A stretch of 42,400 bases of DNA from Patescibacteria group bacterium. Its GTDB lineage: Bacteria > Patescibacteriota > Patescibacteriia > Patescibacteriales > GWC2-42-12. Positions 23,927 through 30,579 of this stretch are shown here, in pieces. The position numbers were made by a program, and so were the translations under genes. Position 1 is the stretch's first letter. Each line of letters starts with the position of its first letter. The DNA lies in contig JAQVNC010000008.1 of assembly GCA_028703305.1 (NCBI GenBank), forward strand, positions 1 to 42,400, in the 5' to 3' direction. Under the pieces are notes generated by a model that searched no databases, had not been told where the DNA came from, and saw only the letters and a list, made by a program, of their open reading frames with translations.

Positions 23927-24994
23927 ATGATAAGACAATTTAAAATTTTATTTTTGATTATGCTGTTGGCCATAACCTTGTCCGGCTGTACTTTAAGCTT
24001 TGGCACGAGCTCGGGCACGAGTTCGGGCAATGTTGCCGACGGCGGAGTCTATAAGTCTTTGAACAAAGGAGCGAGCTGGACGCAGAAAACTTCAATCCAA
24101 GGCGTTAATACTAAAAGAAGTTTTTCTGGCATTGATATTATTTCTTTGGCGATTGATCCGAGCGATAATAAAGCGATTTATGCCGGCAGTTTTGAAAACG
24201 GCTTGTTTTACAGCTATGACAGCGGCGAAAGCTGGCAAGTTGCCACCGGCTTAGGCAAAGTAAGCATTTCCAATATAGCGGTTGACCCGGCGGATAAATG
24301 CGTGATTTACGCTACCGCCGGCAATAAAGTTTTAAAATCCGAGGATTGCAGCCGAACTTGGGCGCAAGTTTATTTTGACAACGATTTAAAAGCGTCTGTA
24401 AGCTCGCTGGTGATTGATTACGCGAACAGCAATAATATTTTTATTGGCACTTCCAACGGCGATATTATTAAAAGTTCTGATAAAGGAGCGAGCTGGCGCG
24501 CCTTAGACAGGTTTGACAGCCAAGTTGATAAAATTGCTATCAGCCCGGCTAATCCTAAAATTATGTTCGTCGGCACAACGGCCAGGGGGATTTTTCGTTC
24601 GGTTGACGGCGGCGATAAATGGGAAAAATTAGCCGATAAGTTAAAAGATTTTGATGGCAGTAATCGCTTCCGCGATTTAGCCATAGTAAAATCAGACAAA
24701 GCGGTTATATTTTTAGCCACTAATTACGGCTTATTAAAATCAGTTGATGACGGCAATACCTGGACTAAAATTGAACTTTTAACCGCTGAAGCAGAAGCTA
24801 AAATATATTCTATCGCCGTTAACTCCGGCGACGCCAATGAAATTAACTATACGACCGGCACGACTTTTTACCATTCGCTGGACGGCGGCAAGAACTGGTC
24901 TGCAAAAAAATTGCCGACCGGCCGCGCCGGCTATAAATTATTGTTAGATCCGAAAAATTCTGCTATTCTGTATTTGGCGGCAAAATCTAAATAA
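23927..24994 (+). CDS. Lipoprotein with BNR/VPS10-like beta-propeller repeats
   Basis: 355-aa exported lipoprotein. The signal peptide is followed by a lipobox LSGC with the lipidated Cys21. The rest is made of repeated propeller blades with the sortilin/Ycf48-like pattern: KSLNKGASWTQ, YSYDSGESWQV, KSEDCSRTWAQ, KSSDKGASWRA, RSVDGGDKWEK, KSVDDGNTWTK and HSLDGGKNWSA, that is about seven copies of S-x-D-x-G-x-x-W. Each blade is paired with an 'AIDPSDNKAIYAGS'-type strand. The function is not known; it is probably a surface or binding scaffold. It lies 24 bp after holB and 19 bp before frr, an unusual place for a surface protein. Confidence 0.85.
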   Translation: MIRQFKILFLIMLLAITLSGCTLSFGTSSGTSSGNVADGGVYKSLNKGASWTQKTSIQGVNTKRSFSGIDIISLAIDPSDNKAIYAGSFENGLFYSYDSGESWQVATGLGKVSISNIAVDPADKCVIYATAGNKVLKSEDCSRTWAQVYFDNDLKASVSSLVIDYANSNNIFIGTSNGDIIKSSDKGASWRALDRFDSQVDKIAISPANPKIMFVGTTARGIFRSVDGGDKWEKLADKLKDFDGSNRFRDLAIVKSDKAVIFLATNYGLLKSVDDGNTWTKIELLTAEAEAKIYSIAVNSGDANEINYTTGTTFYHSLDGGKNWSAKKLPTGRAGYKLLLDPKNSAILYLAAKSK

Positions 24995-25013
24995 TAAATA
25001 AATTTAAAATTTT

Positions 25014-25568
25014 ATGAATCAATACATTCAAGCCAAACAAGCTGATTTTACTAAAGCCGTTGATTTTTTTAAGAAAGATATTTCCGTCATTAGAACCGGC
25101 CGGGCAAATCCGGCGATTTTAGACGGTATTTTCGTTGAGGCTTATGGCGCCAAAACAGCTTTGGTCGGCTTAGCTTCAATCAGCGTGCCTGAAGCGCGCA
25201 GCATTGTTATTACGCCTTGGGATAAAAGCATAACCAAAGATATTGAAAAAGCCATTACGGCCGCTGATCTGGGCATAAATCCGGTCAATGAAGGCGATAA
25301 AATCAGGCTGGTCGTGCCGCAATTAACCGAAGAAAATCGCAAAGAGCTGGCAAAAAAATTGAGCGAGAAAATGGAAACCGCCAGAATCGCCCTTAGGCAG
25401 ATTAGAGACGAAGTTAAAACTATAATTGAAGAAGCGTTCAAAAATAAAGCCATGAGCGAAGATGATAAATTCAGGTTTATCAAAGAATTGGACGAAGAAA
25501 TTACCCGCCAAAACGAGGCTTTAAAAAGCATTAAGGACAAAAAAGAAGAAGAGATAATGACAATTTAA
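25014..25568 (+). CDS. frr: Ribosome recycling factor
   Basis: 184 aa, the normal length (about 185). Splits the 70S ribosome after termination together with EF-G. VIRTGRANPAILDGI, ISVPEARSIVITPWDKS, GINPVNEGDKIRLVVPQLTEENR and the ending RFIKELDEEITRQNEALK are the family core. In many bacteria it sits beside pyrH and tsf; here it is between a lipoprotein and rseP, 5 bp before the latter. Confidence 0.97.
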   Translation: MNQYIQAKQADFTKAVDFFKKDISVIRTGRANPAILDGIFVEAYGAKTALVGLASISVPEARSIVITPWDKSITKDIEKAITAADLGINPVNEGDKIRLVVPQLTEENRKELAKKLSEKMETARIALRQIRDEVKTIIEEAFKNKAMSEDDKFRFIKELDEEITRQNEALKSIKDKKEEEIMTI

Positions 25569-25573
25569 CATTT

Positions 25574-26737
25574 ATGCTTTTAACCATAATAATATTTTTC
25601 ATCGTCCTCTCCGTTTTGGTGCTTGCCCACGAGTTCGGGCATTTTATGACGGCCAGAAAATTCGGCGTTAAGGCCGAGGAATTCGGCTTGGGTTTTCCGC
25701 CCCGGGCTTTTGGAATTTATAAAAATTCAGCCGGACAATGGAAATTTTTTTGGGGCAATAAAGAAGTGGCGGATAGCCCGGGTACGGTTTATTCCATAAA
25801 TTGGCTGCCGCTCGGCGGCTTTGTAAAAATTAAGGGAGAAAACGGCGAAGGCGAAAATGAGCCTGACAGTTTTGCCTCGCGGCCGATTTGGCAAAGGGCG
25901 ATTATGCTGTCCGCCGGCGTAATTATGAATATTGTTTTGGCCGCGGTTTTGATTTCCGCCGGCTTTATGATTGGGCTTCCCCAGGCCTTAGACGGACAGC
26001 TGGACGCGCGGGCGCAAGTTAGCGATCGGAAAATCCAAATTATTGAAGTTATGAAAAATACTCCGGCCGAAGCCGCCGGTTTAAAAGCCGGTGACACGAT
26101 TTTAAATATTAATGGCAATAATTTTTCAAACTATGGGGCTTTGCAAAAGTTTGTAGCCGATAATGTCGGCAATAAATTGGATTATCGGATTAAGCGCGGC
26201 CAAGAATATTATGACTTAATCATAATGCCGAAAGTTTTAACCGAAACCGGCCACGGCGGCATAGGTATCGGCATTACCGAAACCGGCATAGTCAGCTATC
26301 CTTGGTATTTAGCGGTTTGGGAAGGCGCTAAAACGACTCTAATGTTAACTTGGGCGATTATCATGGCGTTTTATGAATTGATTAGAGGTTTGACTTTAGG
26401 CCAAGGCGTAACCGCTGATTTATCCGGACCGGTCGGCATCGCCACTTTAACCGGCCAGGTCGCGCGGTTGGGCTTTGTTTATCTTTTGCAATTCACGGCC
26501 TTATTATCCATAAACTTGGCGGTGATTAATTTTTTTCCTTTTCCGGCGCTGGACGGCGGCCGAGTCTTATTTTTAATCATTGAAAAAATAAAAGGGTCGG
26601 CGGTTAAAAGGGAAGTTGAAGGCGCGATTCATAATATCGGTTTTGCCTTGCTCATGCTGCTCGTGCTGGTTGTAACCTTTAGGGATGTGGCTAAGTTTGG
26701 CGATGCCTTTAAAGCTATTTTTGATAAAATATTTTAA
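25574..26737 (+). CDS. rseP: Site-2 intramembrane protease RseP
   Basis: 387 aa. Zinc protease that cuts substrates within the membrane, such as anti-sigma factors or leftover signal peptides. The HExxH motif is HEFGH (residues 19-23) in the first membrane helix. A PDZ domain spans about 130-215 (NTPAEAAGLKAGDTILNING), and the third metal-ligand motif NFFPFPALDGGRV is in the C-terminal helix region. The membrane segments (four) are at about 1-20, 105-128, 290-325 and 350-372. Length and layout are those of the single-PDZ RseP/RasP form. Confidence 0.95.
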   Translation: MLLTIIIFFIVLSVLVLAHEFGHFMTARKFGVKAEEFGLGFPPRAFGIYKNSAGQWKFFWGNKEVADSPGTVYSINWLPLGGFVKIKGENGEGENEPDSFASRPIWQRAIMLSAGVIMNIVLAAVLISAGFMIGLPQALDGQLDARAQVSDRKIQIIEVMKNTPAEAAGLKAGDTILNINGNNFSNYGALQKFVADNVGNKLDYRIKRGQEYYDLIIMPKVLTETGHGGIGIGITETGIVSYPWYLAVWEGAKTTLMLTWAIIMAFYELIRGLTLGQGVTADLSGPVGIATLTGQVARLGFVYLLQFTALLSINLAVINFFPFPALDGGRVLFLIIEKIKGSAVKREVEGAIHNIGFALLMLLVLVVTFRDVAKFGDAFKAIFDKIF

Positions 26738-26743
26738 AAACCT

Positions 26744-26772
26744 TTGAAAACTTTTTCAAAAAAAGTTTTCAA
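26744..26772. repeat. Perfect 13-bp inverted repeat after rseP
   Basis: TTGAAAACTTTTT (26744-26756) and AAAAAGTTTTCAA (26760-26772) are separated by a 3-base loop. No T-tract follows, so a classical terminator is not clear. It may still end or stabilise the rseP transcript. Confidence 0.6.
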
Positions 26773-26793
26773 TACTTTCAAAAAATATAATGT

Positions 26794-26850
26794 ATCAAAT
26801 AAAAATTTTATAGCGGGCAAAGCCCTACGGCCATAAAATTATTATTTGAT
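26794..26850 (+). promoter_or_regulatory. Long hairpin in the hpf leader
   Basis: An 18-bp stem with one mismatch (26794-26811 with 26833-26850) encloses an inner GGGC/GCCC hairpin. A -10-like TATAAT at 26786-26791 has no good -35. If transcription begins near 26798 most of the hairpin is in the 5' leader, ending 11 bases before the hpf ATG. Confidence 0.5.
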
Positions 26851-26861
26851 TATAAATCATT

Positions 26862-27203
26862 ATGCGACTAAACATCAAAGCCACTAATTTGGAATTAACT
26901 CCCAGGGTTAAAGAGTATGTCCAGAAAAAAATGGATATGCTGGATAAATATTTAGGCAAACTTAAAGTTATCAATGCCAGCGCTGAAATTAGCAAAACCA
27001 CCAAGCATCATAAAAAAGGTGAAATTTATTTGGCAGAAGTTAATATTTCGCTAGGCAGCGATTTACTGCGGGTGGAAAAAACTGAAAAAGATTTATTTAA
27101 GGCCGTTGATAAAGTCAAAGATCATCTGGAGTTGGTCATAAAAAAATATAAAGACAAAAAAATAGACAGAAAGAAGAAAAAGCAAAAATTGGGCGCTATG
27201 TAA
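26862..27203 (+). CDS. hpf: Ribosome hibernation-promoting factor, short form
   Basis: 113 aa. Binds the 30S subunit in resting cells and blocks the tRNA and mRNA sites. The single YfiA/HPF domain starts MRLNIKATNLELTPRVKEYV and ends with a Lys-rich helix (DHLELVIKKYKDKKIDRKK). There is no C-terminal dimerising extension, unlike the long HPF of Firmicutes. A hairpin leader precedes it, and secA follows on its own promoter. Confidence 0.93.
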   Translation: MRLNIKATNLELTPRVKEYVQKKMDMLDKYLGKLKVINASAEISKTTKHHKKGEIYLAEVNISLGSDLLRVEKTEKDLFKAVDKVKDHLELVIKKYKDKKIDRKKKKQKLGAM

Positions 27204-27230
27204 TAGGCCCATAAATTTTTAAATAAACAG

Positions 27231-27259
27231 TTGATTTTTTATATGTTAAACTGTATAAT
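27231..27259 (+). promoter_or_regulatory. Promoter of secA
   Basis: -35 TTGATT (27231-27236), a 17-bp spacer and -10 TATAAT (27254-27259). The expected start is about 27266, giving a leader of about 53 bases. Confidence 0.7.
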
Positions 27260-27291
27260 GAGCTTGTTTTATTAGTATTTATCCTAAAGAC

Positions 27292-27311
27292 CACGCTGAA
27301 GCGTGTTTTTT
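27292..27311 (+). promoter_or_regulatory. Leader hairpin before secA, terminator-like
   Basis: Stem CACGC/GCGTG (27292-27296 with 27301-27305), tetraloop TGAA, followed by six T. It ends about 13 bases before the secA ATG. It could be a weak attenuator or an mRNA-stability element. Confidence 0.45.
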
Positions 27312-27318
27312 ATAATAT

Positions 27319-30144
27319 ATGAGCATAATAGATAAAATTTTTGGCGACCCTAATGAAAAAGTTGTTAAGACTTTACGGCCGATCGTGGAGAAAATCAATA
27401 ATCTGGAAAAAAAATATCAGGCCATGAGCGACGATGAGTTAAAAGAGCAAACCGTGGAATTTAGGAAAAGATTGGGAGTAGAAAATGAAGGTGAATATAT
27501 AAAATCCCCTCAACCCCCTTTGCTAAAGGGGGTCTTAGATGAAATATTGCCGGAAGCTTTTGCCGTGGTGCGCGAAGCGGCTAAAAGAGTTTTGGGCCAG
27601 CGACATTATGACGCCCAGCTTATGGGCGGCATAGTACTGCATCGCGGCCAAATCGCGGAAATGAGAACCGGAGAAGGTAAAACTTTGGTAGCCACTTTGC
27701 CGGCATATTTAAACTCTTTAACCGGCAAGGGCGTGCATGTCATAACTGTCAATGACTATTTAGCTAAACGCGACGCCGAATGGATGGGGAGAGTGCATAA
27801 TTTTCTTGGTTTAACTGTAGGATGCATAACTCATGAGACGGCTTATAAATATACTTCAGATCAGAATGACCAATTTCCCCCATCCGGGGACAAGCCAATG
27901 ACAAATGACCAAGAAAATGCAAATGCCGATGAGTCTAAATTAAAACTTGTTCCCAGGAAAGAAGCTTATGCCTGTGATATTCTTTACGGCACTAATAACG
28001 AATACGGCTTTGATTATTTGCGCGATAACATGGCGCCGGATTTAAATTCAATGGCCCAGCGCGGTTTAAATTACGCCATCGTTGATGAAGTAGATTCAAT
28101 TTTAATTGATGAAGCCAGAACGCCGTTGATTATCAGCGCGCCGGCCGAAGAATCAACGGAAAAATATTATAAATTCGCCCAGTTAGTGGAACGGCTGGCC
28201 GAGAACGAAGATTATAATATTGATGAAAAAATGCGCGCCGCCACTTTAAGCGAAGCCGGCATCGCCAAGATGGAAAAATTTTTAGGCGTGGAAAATATTT
28301 ACGTGGCCGGCGGTATGTCGGATGTGCATCATATTGAGCAGGCCTTAAAAGCGCGGGTTTTATTCAAGCGCGACCGCGATTATGTGATTGATGGCGGAGA
28401 AGTTATTATTGTTGATGAATTCACCGGGCGCTTAATGCACGGCCGGCGCTACTCCGAAGGGTTGCATCAGGCGATAGAAGCTAAAGAAAAAGTGGACATC
28501 CAGCGCGAATCCCAAACTTTAGCCACGGTCACTTTTCAAAATTATTTTAGAATGTACGCCAAGCTTTCCGGCATGACCGGCACGGCCGTGACCGAAGCCG
28601 AGGAATTTTCCAAAATTTATAATCTGGAAACCGTAGTCATTCCGACCAACCGACCGATGGTTAGGAAAGATTTAAACGATTTGATTTATGCCACGGAAAT
28701 CGGAAAATTTAAAGCCGTAGTGGAAGAAGTAAAGCGCCGGCACGCGGCCGGCCAGCCGGTTCTAGTCGGCACGATTTCCATAGAAAAAAATGAAATTTTA
28801 GGCGAGATGCTGGAGCGCGAAGGCGTTATGCCGCAAGTTTTAAACGCCAAGCATCATGAAAAAGAAGCGCAAATTATTTCCCAGGCGGGCAGATTGGGAG
28901 CGGTGACTATCGCCACCAATATGGCCGGCAGGGGAGTTGATATTATTTTGGGAGGAAATCCGACTGATCCGGACGAGCAGATAAAAGTAAAAGAAGCCGG
29001 CGGCTTGCATATTATTGGCACGGAACGGCATGAATCCAGGCGCATTGATAATCAGCTAAGAGGCCGCGCCGGACGCCAGGGTGATCCGGGATCATCGCAA
29101 TTTTATGTTTCCATGGAAGATGATTTGATGAGAATTTTCGGCGGCGATAGGATGAAAAGCCTAATGGCGACTTTAAAAGTGCCGGAAGATCTGCCTATAG
29201 AAAACGGCATGGTGTCGCGATCCATTGAATCGGCGCAAAGAAAAGTAGAAGGCAATAATTTTGATATCAGAAAACATTTGGTTGAATATGATGACGTTAT
29301 CAATAAGCATCGCGAAACTATTTATAGAAAGAGGCGGGAGATTTTGGAATTGGCGGAAAGTGATGTTGCCGCGGAGAAAAGCCTGTCAAGCATAATTTTG
29401 GAAATGATTGAAAATGAAATTGAGCAGGCTGTAATTTTTCATACGGCCGCGGACAGGACCGGAGATTGGAATGTCCAAGAAATTTATCAGGTAACTTCAA
29501 CCATTTTTAATGTTTCGCCCGGCCTTAAGGAAGAGTTGGCCGCGCTGATTAAAGATGGCGATAAACTGGATAAAGTAAAAGCCAGGACAAAAATTATTGA
29601 GCATCTAATTAATCTGGCTGAAAAAAATTATGAAAAAATTACCAAATTGGCGGGCGAGGCCGGCATTAATTGGCGGCAAGTTGAAAAATCGGTTTTAATC
29701 AGGTCTATAGACATGCTGTGGATTGAGCACCTGGAAGCTATGGATCATATGCGCCATGGCATCGGCCTTCGCGGCTACGGCCAGCGCGACCCGCTTATAG
29801 AATACAAAAAAGAAGCTTATATCTTATATAATGAGCTTAATAATTTAATCCAAAAGCAAGTCGCTTATTCAATTTTTAAAGTGGCCGATTTGGGAAATTT
29901 CGCGGCGCCGACTTTAAAAACGCGGCCGCAGAATTACATAGCGCCGGCTAAAACCATGGATAAAAATACCGGTTCGTTTTCTGAATTTAAAAAAGAGAGC
30001 GGTTCGACCGCTCGAAGCGGTCGAACCGCTAGCTTTGGCTTAGTGCATGAAAAAGTAAAAGACGCTGAAGGTGAAAAAATTGGACGCAACGACCCCTGCC
30101 CTTGCGGCAGCGGAAAAAAATTTAAAAAGTGCTGCGGTAAATAA
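27319..30144 (+). CDS. secA: Preprotein translocase ATPase SecA
   Basis: 941 aa. The motor that pushes unfolded proteins through SecYEG. The Walker A-like [49 protein letters not shown], the DEAD-like [17 protein letters not shown], and [15 protein letters not shown] are canonical. The C-terminal zinc finger is [16 protein letters not shown]. There are three insertions unlike typical SecA: residues about 62-74 from a C5T3/A3G5 palindrome, about 178-214 in nucleotide-binding domain 1 ([13 protein letters not shown]...) and about 894-904 from a 15-bp inverted repeat. All are in frame. The gene has its own promoter and a hairpin leader. Confidence 0.97.
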   Translation: MSIIDKIFGDPNEKVVKTLRPIVEKINNLEKKYQAMSDDELKEQTVEFRKRLGVENEGEYIKSPQPPLLKGVLDEILPEAFAVVREAAKRVLGQRHYDAQLMGGIVLHRGQIAEMRTGEGKTLVATLPAYLNSLTGKGVHVITVNDYLAKRDAEWMGRVHNFLGLTVGCITHETAYKYTSDQNDQFPPSGDKPMTNDQENANADESKLKLVPRKEAYACDILYGTNNEYGFDYLRDNMAPDLNSMAQRGLNYAIVDEVDSILIDEARTPLIISAPAEESTEKYYKFAQLVERLAENEDYNIDEKMRAATLSEAGIAKMEKFLGVENIYVAGGMSDVHHIEQALKARVLFKRDRDYVIDGGEVIIVDEFTGRLMHGRRYSEGLHQAIEAKEKVDIQRESQTLATVTFQNYFRMYAKLSGMTGTAVTEAEEFSKIYNLETVVIPTNRPMVRKDLNDLIYATEIGKFKAVVEEVKRRHAAGQPVLVGTISIEKNEILGEMLEREGVMPQVLNAKHHEKEAQIISQAGRLGAVTIATNMAGRGVDIILGGNPTDPDEQIKVKEAGGLHIIGTERHESRRIDNQLRGRAGRQGDPGSSQFYVSMEDDLMRIFGGDRMKSLMATLKVPEDLPIENGMVSRSIESAQRKVEGNNFDIRKHLVEYDDVINKHRETIYRKRREILELAESDVAAEKSLSSIILEMIENEIEQAVIFHTAADRTGDWNVQEIYQVTSTIFNVSPGLKEELAALIKDGDKLDKVKARTKIIEHLINLAEKNYEKITKLAGEAGINWRQVEKSVLIRSIDMLWIEHLEAMDHMRHGIGLRGYGQRDPLIEYKKEAYILYNELNNLIQKQVAYSIFKVADLGNFAAPTLKTRPQNYIAPAKTMDKNTGSFSEFKKESGSTARSGRTASFGLVHEKVKDAEGEKIGRNDPCPCGSGKKFKKCCGK
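27514..27532. repeat. Palindromic repeat inside secA, N-terminal
   Basis: CCCCCTTT and AAAGGGGG (exact reverse complement) around the loop GCT. It adds a PPLLKG-type peptide to the protein; this palindrome type is widespread in bacteria, mostly between genes. Confidence 0.7.
29998..30030. repeat. Palindromic repeat inside secA, C-terminal
   Basis: A perfect 15-bp inverted repeat (29998-30012 with 30016-30030) with the loop CGA, based on GCGGTTCGACCGC. It encodes a Ser/Thr/Arg/Ala-rich stretch in the linker before the zinc finger, a tolerant site. Confidence 0.8.
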
Positions 30145-30145
30145 T

Positions 30146-30364
30146 ATGTTAAAGCTCGGCCAATACCAACATTATAAAGGCGGTAAATATGAGGTGATTA
30201 GCCTGGCTAAGCATAGCGAAACCGGTGAAGAGCTGGTAATTTATCGCGCTTTATATGGCGAACAAAAAATTTGGGCGCGGCCTTTAACCATGTTTTTGGA
30301 AGAGGTGGAAGCTAATGGTAAGAAAATGCCCAGGTTTAAATATATTTGTCATCCTCGGGCTTGA
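30146..30364 (+). CDS. DUF1653 family small protein
   Basis: 72 aa. The protein matches the short DUF1653 family: [20 protein letters not shown] at the start, then [33 protein letters not shown] and PRFKYI. The function is unknown. I chose ATG 30146 (1 bp after the secA stop) over an in-frame ATG at 30071 that lies inside secA. The last residues (CHPRA) are encoded by an intergenic repeat beginning at 30347, so the native C-terminus may have been replaced. Confidence 0.82.
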   Translation: MLKLGQYQHYKGGKYEVISLAKHSETGEELVIYRALYGEQKIWARPLTMFLEEVEANGKKMPRFKYICHPRA

Positions 30365-30473
30365 CCCGGGGATCCAGAGTCTATTGGCACGGACATCTTA
30401 TTTTACCATCTTATCAATAAGTCAAAATTTGTACGGGTTTAATCTGGATTCCGGCTCGGTGGCCGGAATGACA
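30347..30473. repeat. Imperfect inverted-repeat element between DUF1653 and secD
   Basis: The left end TGTCATCCTCGGG with CCCGGGGATCCAG and the right end CTGGATTCCGG with CCGGAATGACA are inverted versions of one another. GTCATTCC/CTGGATTCC repeats of this type are dispersed in many bacterial genomes (general knowledge). A 67-codon frame here is not a gene. Confidence 0.6.
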
Positions 30474-30497
30474 ATAACCTTAGCCATTTATTTTCCC

Positions 30498-30526
30498 TTG
30501 ATTTTATCTAAAAATTAAACTAAAAT
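30498..30526 (+). promoter_or_regulatory. Promoter of secD
   Basis: -35 TTGATT (30498-30503), a 17-bp spacer and -10 TAAAAT (30521-30526). The expected start is about 30533, giving a leader of about 47 bases. Confidence 0.6.
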
Positions 30527-30555
30527 ATATTAAGTAAGAAAAATAACTTCATTCG

Positions 30556-30569
30556 CACCCTTCCGGGTG
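30556..30569 (+). promoter_or_regulatory. Leader hairpin before secD
   Basis: Stem CACCC/GGGTG with loop TTCC, ending 10 bases before the ATG. The form CAC-N2, tetraloop, N2-GTG matches the hairpin in the secA leader. Confidence 0.45.
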
Positions 30570-30579
30570 TTATTAATTT

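Noticed and set aside
24907-24935. Another palindrome insertion in the lipoprotein gene (LPTGRAG)
   Set aside because: The peptide resembles the holB insert, but the DNA is only a loose GCCGACCGGC-type repeat and the arms do not match well.
30315-30518. 67-codon frame between DUF1653 and secD
   Set aside because: It lies largely in a dispersed inverted repeat and begins inside the DUF1653 gene.
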